Of a DNA stretch of 31,886 nucleotides, positions 14,223-22,264 are shown in pieces. The stretch's first letter is position 1. Every line of letters starts with the position of its first letter. The translations under genes and the position numbers were made by a program. Origin of the DNA: DASUAS01 sp036271015 (GTDB taxonomy: Bacteria; Actinomycetota; Acidimicrobiia; IMCC26256; DASPTH01); the NCBI GenBank assembly GCA_036271015.1, contig DATBBL010000425.1, forward strand, positions 1 through 31,886, read 5' to 3'. The notes beneath the pieces are model-generated. The model searched no databases and had not been told where the DNA came from. It saw only the letters and a program-made list of their open reading frames with translations.

Positions 14223-15311
14223 ATGCGCCCGACGGACCCGGCGTGGCACCCGCACGCCGCGGTCCGCTCGGGCGCGAGCCGCGCCCTGTGCCGCGCGCTG
14301 ATCGCGATCACCGCCGCGATCGTCGTCCTGACCTCGCACCTCGGGCCGGCGGGTGCCGCGTGGTCCCCGATCAGCGCGGGCAGCGGCCAGTCCGCGGCCC
14401 GATCCGTCGACCTCCCGACGGCGACCGTCGCGACCGCGACCAGCTCGTCGACGGTGAACGTGACCTGGGCCGGACCGGGTGCGGCGAGCCCGACGCCGAC
14501 GCAGTACGTCGTCCGGCGGACGGCACCGACGGCAGCCACGGTCTGCACCGTCGCCGGCACGACGTTCGCGTGCACGGACAGCGGCCTGAGCCCGGTCACC
14601 ACGTACACGTACACCGTCGAGGCGCGGATCGGCGCCTGGAGCTCGGGCCCGACCGCGGGCTTCCAGGCCACCACCCCCGCGCCGCCGGCGTTCACCGTCG
14701 TGCCGACGTCGGGCACGCGCACCGCGGGCACCGCCTTCAACGTCGTGGTGACCGCGACCACCGATGGGGTGACGACCGACACCTCGTACGTCGGCGCACA
14801 CGCGGTCACCTTCACCGGTCCGGGCACGAGCCCGTCGGGCGCGACGCCGAGCTACCCGGCGACGGTCACGTTCTCGAGCGGCGTCGGCGTGGCGTCGGTC
14901 ACCCTGGCGGCGGCGGAGACCAGCGCGTTGACCGTCGGCGACGGCACCCGCACCGGCTCGGCGACGGTCACCGTGGGGCCGGCGGCGTCGGCGACGCTGG
15001 CCTTCAGCAGCTCGACGCCGTCCTGTTCGAGCGGGTCGGTGACCGTCGGCGCCGCGGGCTCGTTCACCTCGAAGGTCACGGTGGGCGACGGCTACGGCAA
15101 TCCAGTGCCCCAGACCGCCCCGATCTCGATCACGCTGTCCCGGAGTCCCAACCAGGGGACGCTGAACCCGACGTCGGTGTCGGTGCCGACGAACGCGTCC
15201 GAATCCAGCAACGCGTTCACGTACACGCGGCCCCCGCAGGCCGCGGCGTCGGTCACCGTGACCGCAGCTGGGAGCGGCCTCACGTCGGCGACGTGCTCGG
15301 TGCAGAAGTGA
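14223..15311 (+). CDS. secreted protein with fibronectin III-like and bacterial Ig-like domains
   Basis: A 362-residue exported protein. A signal peptide is clear: hydrophobic ALIAITAAIVVLTSHLGPAG, cut probably near AGA-AW (about residue 45). The mature part begins AWSPISAGSG. Residues about 60-150 form an Fn3-like unit (STVNVTWAGP, YVVRRT, TTYTYTVEARIG). Two Ig-like units follow, the second with DGYGNPVPQ, typical of invasin/intimin-type repeats. It ends near a Cys (ATCSVQK) without an anchor. The gene follows the 13673 gene by 31 bases and ends four bases from the stop of the convergent CoA-transferase. Likely a cell-surface or secreted structural/adhesive protein; no enzymatic motif is seen. 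Confidence 0.75.
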   Translation: MRPTDPAWHPHAAVRSGASRALCRALIAITAAIVVLTSHLGPAGAAWSPISAGSGQSAARSVDLPTATVATATSSSTVNVTWAGPGAASPTPTQYVVRRTAPTAATVCTVAGTTFACTDSGLSPVTTYTYTVEARIGAWSSGPTAGFQATTPAPPAFTVVPTSGTRTAGTAFNVVVTATTDGVTTDTSYVGAHAVTFTGPGTSPSGATPSYPATVTFSSGVGVASVTLAAAETSALTVGDGTRTGSATVTVGPAASATLAFSSSTPSCSSGSVTVGAAGSFTSKVTVGDGYGNPVPQTAPISITLSRSPNQGTLNPTSVSVPTNASESSNAFTYTRPPQAAASVTVTAAGSGLTSATCSVQK

Positions 15312-15315
15312 GCAG

Positions 15316-16560
15316 TCAGCCGAGCGCGCCCGCCTCGCGGAGCGCGGTGAGCTTGGCGTCGTCGTAGCCCAGCACGTTGCGCAGCACGGCGTCGGTGTGC
15401 TCCCCCACCTCGGGAGCCTTGGTCGGGACCGGCAGCTCCTCGCCCTCGACGTGCAACGGGAACAGGAGCATGTCGGCACCGGCGTCGTCGTACGACACCC
15501 ACCGGAAGCGGTCCTGGAACTGCGGGTCGTGACGCACCGTCTGCGCGGTGTTCGCGGGGGCGATGGTCGTGTTGTGCTCGTCGGCGAAATCGATCCACTC
15601 CTGCGACGTCTTGGTGCGGAAGATGTCGCGCAGCTCCGCCTGGAGCTCCTTGTTGCCGCGCGCGTGGTCGGCGATCGTCTTGCCCGGCCACTTCTCGAAG
15701 AGGTCCATGCGCCCGACGCCCTCACAGAAGTTCTTCCAGAAGGACTGCTCCGATGCCATGAACAGGACGTGCCCGTCGGACGACTCGTAGTACTGGTAGC
15801 GAACCCCTTCCCACATGCCGCCGAGGCCGGGTGTGCGCCGCTCGTAGTCGTCGCTCGGGTTCCCGGTGACGACGTCGTCCGGGTAGTCGTCGTAGCCCTT
15901 CCACGTCTCGATGCGGTACCAGTCGAAGTACGCCGAGCTGTCGGACTGCGCGATCTCCATGCACGCGCCCTCGCCGGTCTTCTCCGCGCGCAGCAGCGCC
16001 GCGAGGATCCCGATGGCGCCGAACGCGGGCCCGGCGGTGATGCCGATGTTGGCCTGGTCCGGGATGCGGCAGAAGCCCTCGTCGTCGACCACGGGTTGGA
16101 TCGTGCCCGACCACGCGTCGTACGCGATGCCGTGGCTGGGCAGGTTCTGGTACGGGCCGGTGGCGCCGTAGCCCGAGATCGTGCACATGACGATCTTCGG
16201 GTTGAGCTCCCGGAGGTGGTCGTAGCCGAGGCCCATCTTGGCGAGGAACCCGGGCCGCATGGCCTCGATCACGACGTCCGACTCGCGCACGAGGTCCTCG
16301 AACACCGCGATCGCCTCGGCCTGTTTGAGGTTCAGCACCAACGACTGCTTGCCGCGGTTCACGTGCAGGTGCAGCAGCGACGTGCCATCCATGAAGGGCC
16401 ACGTCATCTTCCGGGCGTAGTCGCCGGCGGGCGACTCGACCTTGATGACCTCGGCCCCGAGGTCGATCAGGTGCGACGTGATGGCAGCCGGGCCGAGCAG
16501 CGAGCACTCGACGACCCGCACGCCTTCGAGCATGGCCGGCCTCGCAGTCGCCGCGCTCAT
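15316..16560 (-). CDS. class III CoA-transferase, CaiB/BaiF family
   Basis: A 414-residue single-domain CaiB/BaiF protein. It has the N-terminal VRVVECSLLGPAAITSHLID and LGAEVIKVESP, then VNRGKQSLVLNLK and MRPGFLAKMGLGYD, the standard CoA-binding landmarks. At the position of the catalytic aspartate (family pattern VDVSL) this protein has Glu202 in GEGACMEIAQSD. Aspartate-to-glutamate at this site marks a subgroup, and it may still form the anhydride intermediate. The ATG at 16560 is chosen over a longer frame that would run through the hairpin at 16612. It shares strand and orientation with the aldehyde dehydrogenase 85 bases upstream. The likely role is activation of an acid product, perhaps that of the dehydrogenase. 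Confidence 0.92.
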   Translation of the reverse strand: MSAATARPAMLEGVRVVECSLLGPAAITSHLIDLGAEVIKVESPAGDYARKMTWPFMDGTSLLHLHVNRGKQSLVLNLKQAEAIAVFEDLVRESDVVIEAMRPGFLAKMGLGYDHLRELNPKIVMCTISGYGATGPYQNLPSHGIAYDAWSGTIQPVVDDEGFCRIPDQANIGITAGPAFGAIGILAALLRAEKTGEGACMEIAQSDSSAYFDWYRIETWKGYDDYPDDVVTGNPSDDYERRTPGLGGMWEGVRYQYYESSDGHVLFMASEQSFWKNFCEGVGRMDLFEKWPGKTIADHARGNKELQAELRDIFRTKTSQEWIDFADEHNTTIAPANTAQTVRHDPQFQDRFRWVSYDDAGADMLLFPLHVEGEELPVPTKAPEVGEHTDAVLRNVLGYDDAKLTALREAGALG

Positions 16561-16611
16561 GTTTTCCCGCTTTCGTCGCTTCGCTCCGGGCCGCTCGGGC
16601 CTCGCTCCGTT

Positions 16612-16634
16612 GCGAGCCGGGATACCCGGCTCGC
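16612..16634. terminator. 10-bp perfect hairpin between aldehyde dehydrogenase and CoA-transferase genes
   Basis: GCGAGCCGGG and CCCGGCTCGC are exact reverse complements separated by ATA. The hairpin lies just after the aldehyde dehydrogenase stop (16646) on the minus strand and before the CoA-transferase start (16560). It may end or attenuate transcription between the two genes, or protect the upstream part of the message. Confidence 0.5.
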
Positions 16635-16645
16635 GGGCACTCCGC

Positions 16646-18118
16646 TCATGCCGGCCACACCACCGACTGCATCTCGGTGTAGGCGTGGAGACCGAAGTCG
16701 CCACCGTCGCGCCCGATCCCGCTCATCTTGAAGCCGCCGAACGGCGTCTCCATGTTGCGTTGCGCGGTGTTGATGCCGACGTTGCCGGAGCGCAACCGGC
16801 CCGCGAGCCGGAAGCCGCGCTCGGTGTCGCTCGTCATCACGTAGTCGTAGAGGCCGAAGTCGGTGCTGTTGGCGATGGCGACGGCCTCCTCGTCGTCGTC
16901 GAACGGCAGGGTGACGACCACCGGCCCGAAGATCTCCTCCTTGACCGGCTTCATCTCGGGCTTGCACCCCGCGAGCAGCGTGGGGGCGACGTAGTAGCCG
17001 CGCTCCATGTGTCCCGGGCGACGGCCGTCGACCACGATGTCGGCGCCCTCGTCGCTCCCCGCGGCGACGTAGCTCTCGATGCGTTCGCGTTGCGTCGCCG
17101 AGATGACGGGGCCGACGATGGTGTCCTCGTCGAGCGGGTCGCCCACCTTCATGGCCCCGGCGGCGGCGGCGAGCCGGTCGACCAGCTCGTCGTACTTGCT
17201 GCGGTGCACGATCGCGCGCGTCGGTGCGGTGCAGATCTGGCCGCTGTGGAAGCCCCACACGCTGGCGATGGCGGTGACCGCGGCGTTGATGTCGGCGTCG
17301 TCGAGCACGAGCGCGGCGCCCTTGCCGCCGAGTTCGAGGAGCACGCGCTTCATCGTGGGACCGCCGGCCTCGTAGATCCTGGCCCCGATGGCCGTCGACC
17401 CGGTGAACGACACCATGTCGATGTCGCGGCTCGAGCTCAGCGCCGCCGCCGGCTCGGGCGACACCGACGTGACGAGGTTGACCACACCGGGCGGGAATCC
17501 GACCTCGCGCAGCACCTCGGCGAGCACCACGATGGCGAGCGGGTCCTGCGGCGCCGGCTTCATCACCACGGTGCAGCCCACCGCCAGCGCCGGCGCGATC
17601 TTGCCCACCATGTTGGTGAGCGGGAAGTTGTACGGGGAGATGCACGCCACCGCGCCGACGGGCTGGCGGTTCACGTACGCGCCCATGAGCCCCCCGGGCG
17701 CGAGCGGCGTGGCCTGCACCGGCTGGGGCGGCATGGGGATGCCGATGCTCTTCGTCGCGTCGCGCGCGTAGCGGTGGAACCGCTCCAGCGCGACGGGGAC
17801 CTGCATGCGCGAGCCGACGGTGGCGGTGGCGCCGGTCTCGGAGATGATCAGCGGCACGAGCTCGGGGCCGAGCTCGCTGAGGCGGTTCGCGGCCGCCAGC
17901 AGGAGCGCGGCCCGCTCCTCCGCGGGCGTCGCCGACCACGCGGGGAAGGCGTCCTGCGCGGCACGGGCGGCCTCCTGCGCCTGCGCCACCGACGCCTCGG
18001 GCGCCTCACCCACGACCTCTTCGGTCGCCGGGTTCACGATCGGGGCGGTGCCGGCCTCGCCGGCGACGAGCTCGCCCCCGATCAGGAGCTTCCACTCGTG
18101 GTGCTGCCAGTCGGCCAT
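16646..18118 (-). CDS. NAD(P)-dependent aldehyde dehydrogenase
   Basis: A 490-residue aldehyde dehydrogenase of normal length. The catalytic Cys296 is in FHSGQICTAPTR, the general base Glu262 in LELGGKGA, and the cofactor region has PYNFPLTN and GSTAIGARI. The C-terminal part holds EEIFGPVVVTLPF and NMETPFGGFKMSG. It oxidises an aldehyde to the acid (not a CoA-acylating type by these motifs, though this is inferred). The ATG at 18118 has AGAAGG a few bases upstream; the open frame continues upstream through a tandem repeat and is not coding there. The CoA-transferase downstream could take the acid formed. Its promoter region is shared with the divergent amidohydrolase at 18348. Confidence 0.95.
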   Translation of the reverse strand: MADWQHHEWKLLIGGELVAGEAGTAPIVNPATEEVVGEAPEASVAQAQEAARAAQDAFPAWSATPAEERAALLLAAANRLSELGPELVPLIISETGATATVGSRMQVPVALERFHRYARDATKSIGIPMPPQPVQATPLAPGGLMGAYVNRQPVGAVACISPYNFPLTNMVGKIAPALAVGCTVVMKPAPQDPLAIVVLAEVLREVGFPPGVVNLVTSVSPEPAAALSSSRDIDMVSFTGSTAIGARIYEAGGPTMKRVLLELGGKGAALVLDDADINAAVTAIASVWGFHSGQICTAPTRAIVHRSKYDELVDRLAAAAGAMKVGDPLDEDTIVGPVISATQRERIESYVAAGSDEGADIVVDGRRPGHMERGYYVAPTLLAGCKPEMKPVKEEIFGPVVVTLPFDDDEEAVAIANSTDFGLYDYVMTSDTERGFRLAGRLRSGNVGINTAQRNMETPFGGFKMSGIGRDGGDFGLHAYTEMQSVVWPA

Positions 18119-18132
18119 CGCCTTCTCCCTGC

Positions 18133-18268
18133 TTCGTCTCGTCTTCGGTCCGTCGACTCCGCGGCGCCGACCCGCCTCCGGCAACGGCGCCGTTTCGTCT
18201 CGTGTTCGATCGGTCGACTCCGCGGCGCCGTCCCGCCTCCGGCAACGGCGCCGCTTCGTCTCGTTCGC
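18133..18268. repeat. 61-bp tandem repeat, about 2.2 copies
   Basis: Copies begin at 18133, 18194 and 18255 (the last partial, starting TTCGTCTCGT). The two full copies agree at 56 of 61 positions and contain GTCGACTCCGCGGCGCCG and CCTCCGGCAACGGCGCCG. Each copy carries several GGCGCC palindromes. It lies in the leader of the aldehyde dehydrogenase gene on the minus strand, upstream of the divergent amidohydrolase promoter. Confidence 0.8.
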
Positions 18269-18297
18269 GTCCCTGAGCTGCTCTCGGCGACCAAGGC

Positions 18298-18319
18298 TAC
18301 AATCTGACGCTCCGTCAGA
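18298..18319 (+). promoter_or_regulatory. -10 element with overlapping TetR-type operator
   Basis: TACAAT at 18298-18303 is a good -10 hexamer for the amidohydrolase at 18348. The perfect inverted repeat TCTGACG-CTC-CGTCAGA (18303-18319) starts on its last base, so a bound repressor would block the promoter. The same core, CTGACG-N3-CGTCAG, occurs at 26064-26078 in front of a TetR gene. Confidence 0.65.
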
Positions 18320-18347
18320 CTTTTCCGGCGCCAGATCGGGGGACCCA

Positions 18348-20069
18348 GTGCTCGACGAGATCATCAAGGGCGCGACGGTGGTGGACGGCACGGGGGCACC
18401 CGGGGTCGTGGCCGACGTGGGGATCGCCGACGGGCGCATCGTCGCCATCGGGACCATCGACGAACCAGCCGCGAACGTGTTCAACGCCGGCGGCCTCGTG
18501 GTCGCCCCGGGCTTCGTCGACCCGCACACGCACTACGACGCCCAACTGCTGTGGGACCCGACCGCGAGCCCGTCGAGCAACCACGGCGTGACCACGGTCG
18601 TCGGCGGCAACTGCGGCTTCAGCCTCGCGCCGCTGCACGACCGCGACGCCGACTACCTCCGGCGCATGATGGCCCGGGTCGAGGGCATGCCTCTCCCCGC
18701 GCTCGAGCAGGGCGTCGACTGGAAGTGGGAGTCGTTCGGTGAGTTCCTCGACCGGTTCGAGGGCGCGATCGCGGTCAACGCCGGCTTCCTCGTCGGCCAC
18801 TGCGCCATCCGCCGGTACGTCATGGGGAAGGACGCGATCGGCGGCGAGGCGACGCCCGAGCAGATCGCCGAGATGCGCGCCGAGCTGGGGCGGTCGCTCG
18901 AGGCCGGCGCGCTCGGCTTCTCGTTCACCCAGTCGTCGTCGCACAGCGATGGCGACGGCCAGCCCGTCGCCAGCCGGTGGGCGACGCCCGACGAGCTCAT
19001 CGCCATGAGCACGGAGACCGGCGACCACCCCGGCACCACGCTCGAGGGAATCGTGCAGGGCTGCCTCGACCAGTTCTCCGACGAGGAGATCGAGCTGCTC
19101 GGCTCGGTCAGCGCGGCGGCCAACCGCCCGCTCAACTGGAACGTGCTCACCGTCGACGCCCGCGAGCCCGAGCGCGTGCCGCGCCAGCTCTCGGCCGGTG
19201 ACCGCGCGCAGGAGCTCGGCGGCCGTCTCGTCGCACTGACCATGCCGGTGCAGGTGCCGATGAACATGAGCTTCCTCAACTTCTGCGGCATCTGGCTCAT
19301 CCCCGGGTGGAGCGACGTGCTGAGCGTCCCTGTGCCCGAGCGGATGGCGCGGCTGCAGGACCCGAACGTGCGCCTGAAGATGCTCGAGTGGTCGCAGGCG
19401 CCCGCGGCCGGCGTGTTCCGTCGGCTCGCCGACTTCGGCGACTACCGGCTCGGCGACGTCTACGCGCCCGAGAACCAGGAGCTCCGGGGTCGGATCGTGC
19501 GCGACATCGCCCGGGAGCGCGACCAGTCGAACTTCGGCACGCTGCTCGACATCGTCATCGCCGACGAGCTCCGCACCGTCCTGTGGCCCATCCCGCAGGA
19601 CGACGACAGCTCGTCCTGGGATCTCCGCCGCGACGTGTGGAACGACCCGCGGGCGTTGATCGGCGGCTCCGACGCGGGCGCCCACCTCGACCGCATGTGC
19701 GGCGCGCCCTACACCACGCGCTTCCTCGCCGACTGCCTCCGCGGTCGACAGCTGGTGTCGCTGGAACGGGCGGTGCAGATGATCACGAGTGCGCCGGCGG
19801 ACTTGTTCGGTCTGCGCGACCGTGGCGTGCTGCGTGAGGGTGCGATCGCCGACATCGTGGTGTTCGACCCCGACACGATCGGCGCCGGCGACGCGACGCT
19901 GGTGCGTGACCTCCCCGGTGACTCGGCCCGGCTGACCGCCGGCTCGCAGGGCATCGTGCGGGTGCTCGTCGGCGGTGTCCCCGTCGTCGAGGACGGCGCA
20001 CCCACCGGCGCGACACCGGGTGTGGTGCTGCGGTCGGGGCGCGACACCGAGACCGTCACCGCCCGCTGA
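18348..20069 (+). CDS. amidohydrolase family 3, D-aminoacylase/N-acyl-D-amino-acid deacylase-like
   Basis: A 573-residue cyclic-amidase-fold enzyme. The N-terminal beta-sandwich part (GATVVDGTGAPGVVADVGI) is followed by the metal motif H60-T-H62 in PGFVDPHTHYDAQ, Cys89 in GGNCGF (a metal-bridging Cys in D-aminoacylases), GHCAIR and D442 in GGSDAGAHLDR. The closing GVLREGAIADIVVFDP is typical. Members hydrolyse N-acyl amino acids or related cyclic amides; similar proteins are common in actinobacterial CoA-catabolic clusters with unknown substrates. The GTG start at 18348 follows GGGGGA. Expression is probably controlled by the operator at 18303. It precedes a crotonase gene on the same strand, with an 81-base gap. 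Confidence 0.92.
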   Translation: MLDEIIKGATVVDGTGAPGVVADVGIADGRIVAIGTIDEPAANVFNAGGLVVAPGFVDPHTHYDAQLLWDPTASPSSNHGVTTVVGGNCGFSLAPLHDRDADYLRRMMARVEGMPLPALEQGVDWKWESFGEFLDRFEGAIAVNAGFLVGHCAIRRYVMGKDAIGGEATPEQIAEMRAELGRSLEAGALGFSFTQSSSHSDGDGQPVASRWATPDELIAMSTETGDHPGTTLEGIVQGCLDQFSDEEIELLGSVSAAANRPLNWNVLTVDAREPERVPRQLSAGDRAQELGGRLVALTMPVQVPMNMSFLNFCGIWLIPGWSDVLSVPVPERMARLQDPNVRLKMLEWSQAPAAGVFRRLADFGDYRLGDVYAPENQELRGRIVRDIARERDQSNFGTLLDIVIADELRTVLWPIPQDDDSSSWDLRRDVWNDPRALIGGSDAGAHLDRMCGAPYTTRFLADCLRGRQLVSLERAVQMITSAPADLFGLRDRGVLREGAIADIVVFDPDTIGAGDATLVRDLPGDSARLTAGSQGIVRVLVGGVPVVEDGAPTGATPGVVLRSGRDTETVTAR

Positions 20070-20106
20070 CGGCGGTGGCGCGCGCACCGCGCGCTGGCGT
20101 ACGTTC

Positions 20107-20118
20107 CGACGCGCGTCG
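20107..20118. repeat. 12-bp perfect palindrome upstream of crotonase gene
   Basis: CGACGCGCGTCG is self-complementary. It lies in the 81-base gap between the amidohydrolase stop (20069) and the crotonase start (20151), after a GCGCG-CACCG-CGCGC hairpin at about 20080-20094. Together they may reduce read-through between the two genes. No clear promoter was found. Confidence 0.35.
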
Positions 20119-20150
20119 CGGTGCCGGCCGGGGCGACATCTGGAGGTCCC

Positions 20151-20996
20151 GTGAGCTACTCGCTGATCCTGCTCGACGATCCCGCACCGATGGTGCGCCG
20201 GATCACGCTGAACCGTCCGGAGAAGCGCAACGCGCTCAACGCGACCCTCCGGCGGGAGATCCTCACCGCGACCCGCGAGCTCGACCGCGATCCCGAGGTG
20301 CGGGTCACCGTGATCCGCGGTGCCGGGAAATGCTTCAGCGCGGGCTACGACCTCTCGGGTGATCCCAACGCGCAGGGCGAGCCGCTCGACTACAACGCCG
20401 AGGGCGAAGGCTCCTACATGCGCGGGGTGACGAACGGCTGGATGAGCATCTGGGACCTCGCCAAGCCGGTCATCGCCCAGGTCCACGGGTACTGCCTCGC
20501 CGGCGGGAGCGAGCTCGCGACCGGGTGCGACCTGGTCTACGTGGCCGACGACGCGAAGATCGGCTACCCGGCGGTGCGCTTCGGCACGCCCGACATGCAG
20601 TACCACGCGTGGCTGTTCGGCATGCGGGCGGGCATGGAGTCGATGCTGACCGGCGACTCGTTCTCCGGCACCGAGGCCGCGCAACTCGGTTGGGCGAACC
20701 GGGCGTACCCGGTCGAGGAGCTCGAGGAGAACGTGCTCGCGATCGCGACGCGGATCGCGCAGATCCCCACCGACCTCGTGCAGATCAACAAGCGCACGGT
20801 GCACCGGGCGATGGAGGTCATGGGGCTGCGGTCGTCGATCCGGGCCGGCACCGAGCTGAGCGCGCTGGCCACGCACACCGAGAGCATGAAGAAGTTCGTG
20901 GCCGACATCCAGGCCCGCGGTCTCACCGACACGCTCACCAAGCGCGACACCCCGTTCGGGGACTACCGCACCGCGGAGGCGCGCGACGACGCCTGA
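20151..20996 (+). CDS. enoyl-CoA hydratase/isomerase (crotonase) family protein
   Basis: A 281-residue crotonase-fold protein. It has the N-terminal ITLNRPEKRNALNATLRR, the first oxyanion segment KCFSAGYDLSG and the second HGYCLAGGSELATGCD. The second catalytic glutamate of classical hydratases (FGxPE) is replaced by Ala in IGYPAVRFG, so simple syn-hydration is doubtful; isomerase, hydrolase or another crotonase chemistry is possible. The C-terminal part (TDLVQINKRTVHRAMEVMG) is longer than usual. The GTG at 20151 with GGAGG five bases upstream is chosen over an upstream ATG at 20121 without such a site. It lies after the D-aminoacylase-like gene and converges on an acyl-CoA dehydrogenase gene. 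Confidence 0.9.
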   Translation: MSYSLILLDDPAPMVRRITLNRPEKRNALNATLRREILTATRELDRDPEVRVTVIRGAGKCFSAGYDLSGDPNAQGEPLDYNAEGEGSYMRGVTNGWMSIWDLAKPVIAQVHGYCLAGGSELATGCDLVYVADDAKIGYPAVRFGTPDMQYHAWLFGMRAGMESMLTGDSFSGTEAAQLGWANRAYPVEELEENVLAIATRIAQIPTDLVQINKRTVHRAMEVMGLRSSIRAGTELSALATHTESMKKFVADIQARGLTDTLTKRDTPFGDYRTAEARDDA

Positions 20997-21016
20997 GCGG
21001 CGTCGCCGGGGTCTCG

Positions 21017-21033
21017 CGGCGTCGAGGACGCCG
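21017..21033. terminator. hairpin between convergent genes
   Basis: CGGCGTC and GACGCCG form a perfect 7-bp stem with a GAG loop in the 38-base space between the crotonase stop (20996) and the acyl-CoA dehydrogenase stop (21035). The position fits a bidirectional terminator; there is no T-tract. Confidence 0.6.
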
Positions 21034-21034
21034 G

Positions 21035-22195
21035 TCAGTACGACTTGGGGAGGCCCAGCGACTGCTGGGCGACGAAGTTCAGGATCATCTCCCGGCTCAC
21101 CGGCGCGATGCGCAGCAGCCGGAGCAGGCCCCAGAGGTCGGCGAGCCCGTATTCGGTCGCCATGCCGTTTCCCCCGTGCGTCTGGATGGCGGCATCGAGG
21201 CAGTGCAACCCGGCCTCGGCCGCCGCGTACTTCGCCATGTTGGCCGCCTCGCCGGCGGCGACCGGGTCGTCGGCATGGTCGTGCAACCAGGCCGCCTTCT
21301 GCGTCATCAGGCGGGCGAGCTCGAGCTCGATCTTGGCGATCGCGAGCGGGTGCGCCACGCCCTGGTGCGTACCGATCGGCACCCCCCACACCCGACGTTC
21401 GCCCGCATACTCCGCGGCCCGGGCGAGCGCGTACCGACCGATGCCGACGCAGAGGGTCGCGCTGAGGATGCGCTCGGGATTCAGGCCGGCGAACACCTGG
21501 TGCAGGCCGTCACCCTCGGTCCCGACCAGTCGGTCGGCCGGCACCTCGACGTCGTCGAAGAACAGCTGGAACTGCTTCTCGGGGGCGAGGATCTCGACCG
21601 GGATGAGCGCCCGGTCGAGCCCGGGCGCGTCGGTGTCGACGACCAGCAACGACAACTGACCGTGTCCGGTCTCGGGATCGGTTCCGGTGCGCGCCACCAC
21701 GAGCACCGCGGCCGCTTCGTCGACTCCCGAGATGTAGGTCTTGGCCCCACGGAGGTGGTACACGTCTCCGTCGCGCGTCGCGGTGGTCGCCAGGTTGTGC
21801 GTGTTCGACCCCGCGTCGGGCTCGGTGATCGCGAACACCATCTTGTCGGTCCCCGCGAGACCGGGGAGCCACCGCCGCTTCTGCTCGTCGGTCCCGAACC
21901 GGGCGATGACCTCGGCGCTGATGCCGGCCGACACCAGCACGAGCAGGAGGGGGCAGCCGTGGGCCGCCAGCTCCTCGCTCACGATCGCCAGCTCGCTGAG
22001 GCCGCCTCCCCCACCGCCGTACTCCTCGGGGAGGTGCACCCCGAGGAAGCCCGCGTCGCCGACCGCGTCCCAGAGCTCGGTCGCCTTGCCGCCGGTGCGG
22101 GCCCGCTCGGCGAAGTACTCGTGCCCGAACTTCGCGGCGATGCCGCCGACGGCCTCGCGCAGCATCACGTGCTCGGGCGGCTCCGAGAAGTCCAC
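21035..22195 (-). CDS. acyl-CoA dehydrogenase
   Basis: A 386-residue FAD-dependent acyl-CoA dehydrogenase that introduces an alpha,beta double bond. The N-terminal helical part is followed by LPEEYGGGGGG, the FAD-contacting AITEPDAGSNTHNL and YHLRGAKTYISG. The C-terminal position of the catalytic Glu in medium-chain enzymes is not a Glu here (RIAPVSREM). Glu241 in GLNPERILSA occupies the place used in isovaleryl- and long-chain acyl-CoA dehydrogenases, so it is the likely base. The GTG start at 22195 has AGGAG four bases upstream. It follows the LLM oxidoreductase gene with a 69-base gap. The substrate is perhaps branched or cyclic. Confidence 0.94.
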   Translation of the reverse strand: MDFSEPPEHVMLREAVGGIAAKFGHEYFAERARTGGKATELWDAVGDAGFLGVHLPEEYGGGGGGLSELAIVSEELAAHGCPLLLVLVSAGISAEVIARFGTDEQKRRWLPGLAGTDKMVFAITEPDAGSNTHNLATTATRDGDVYHLRGAKTYISGVDEAAAVLVVARTGTDPETGHGQLSLLVVDTDAPGLDRALIPVEILAPEKQFQLFFDDVEVPADRLVGTEGDGLHQVFAGLNPERILSATLCVGIGRYALARAAEYAGERRVWGVPIGTHQGVAHPLAIAKIELELARLMTQKAAWLHDHADDPVAAGEAANMAKYAAAEAGLHCLDAAIQTHGGNGMATEYGLADLWGLLRLLRIAPVSREMILNFVAQQSLGLPKSY

Positions 22196-22264
22196 GGCGC
22201 TCCTCCGGGCTCGGTTGCCGGGACCGGGTGTGAATCGCCGATCACAGTACGCCCCCGGCGCCGA

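Noticed and set aside
18133..18268. Repeat considered as a CRISPR array
   Set aside because: The units are directly adjacent without unique spacers, there are only about two copies, and no cas gene is present.
18315..21389. Very long minus-strand open frame of 1024 codons opposite the amidohydrolase and crotonase genes
   Set aside because: It is a shadow of GC-rich coding DNA on the other strand: low-complexity Arg/Ala/Gly/Val-rich translation, no family motif, and it covers two well-recognised plus-strand genes.
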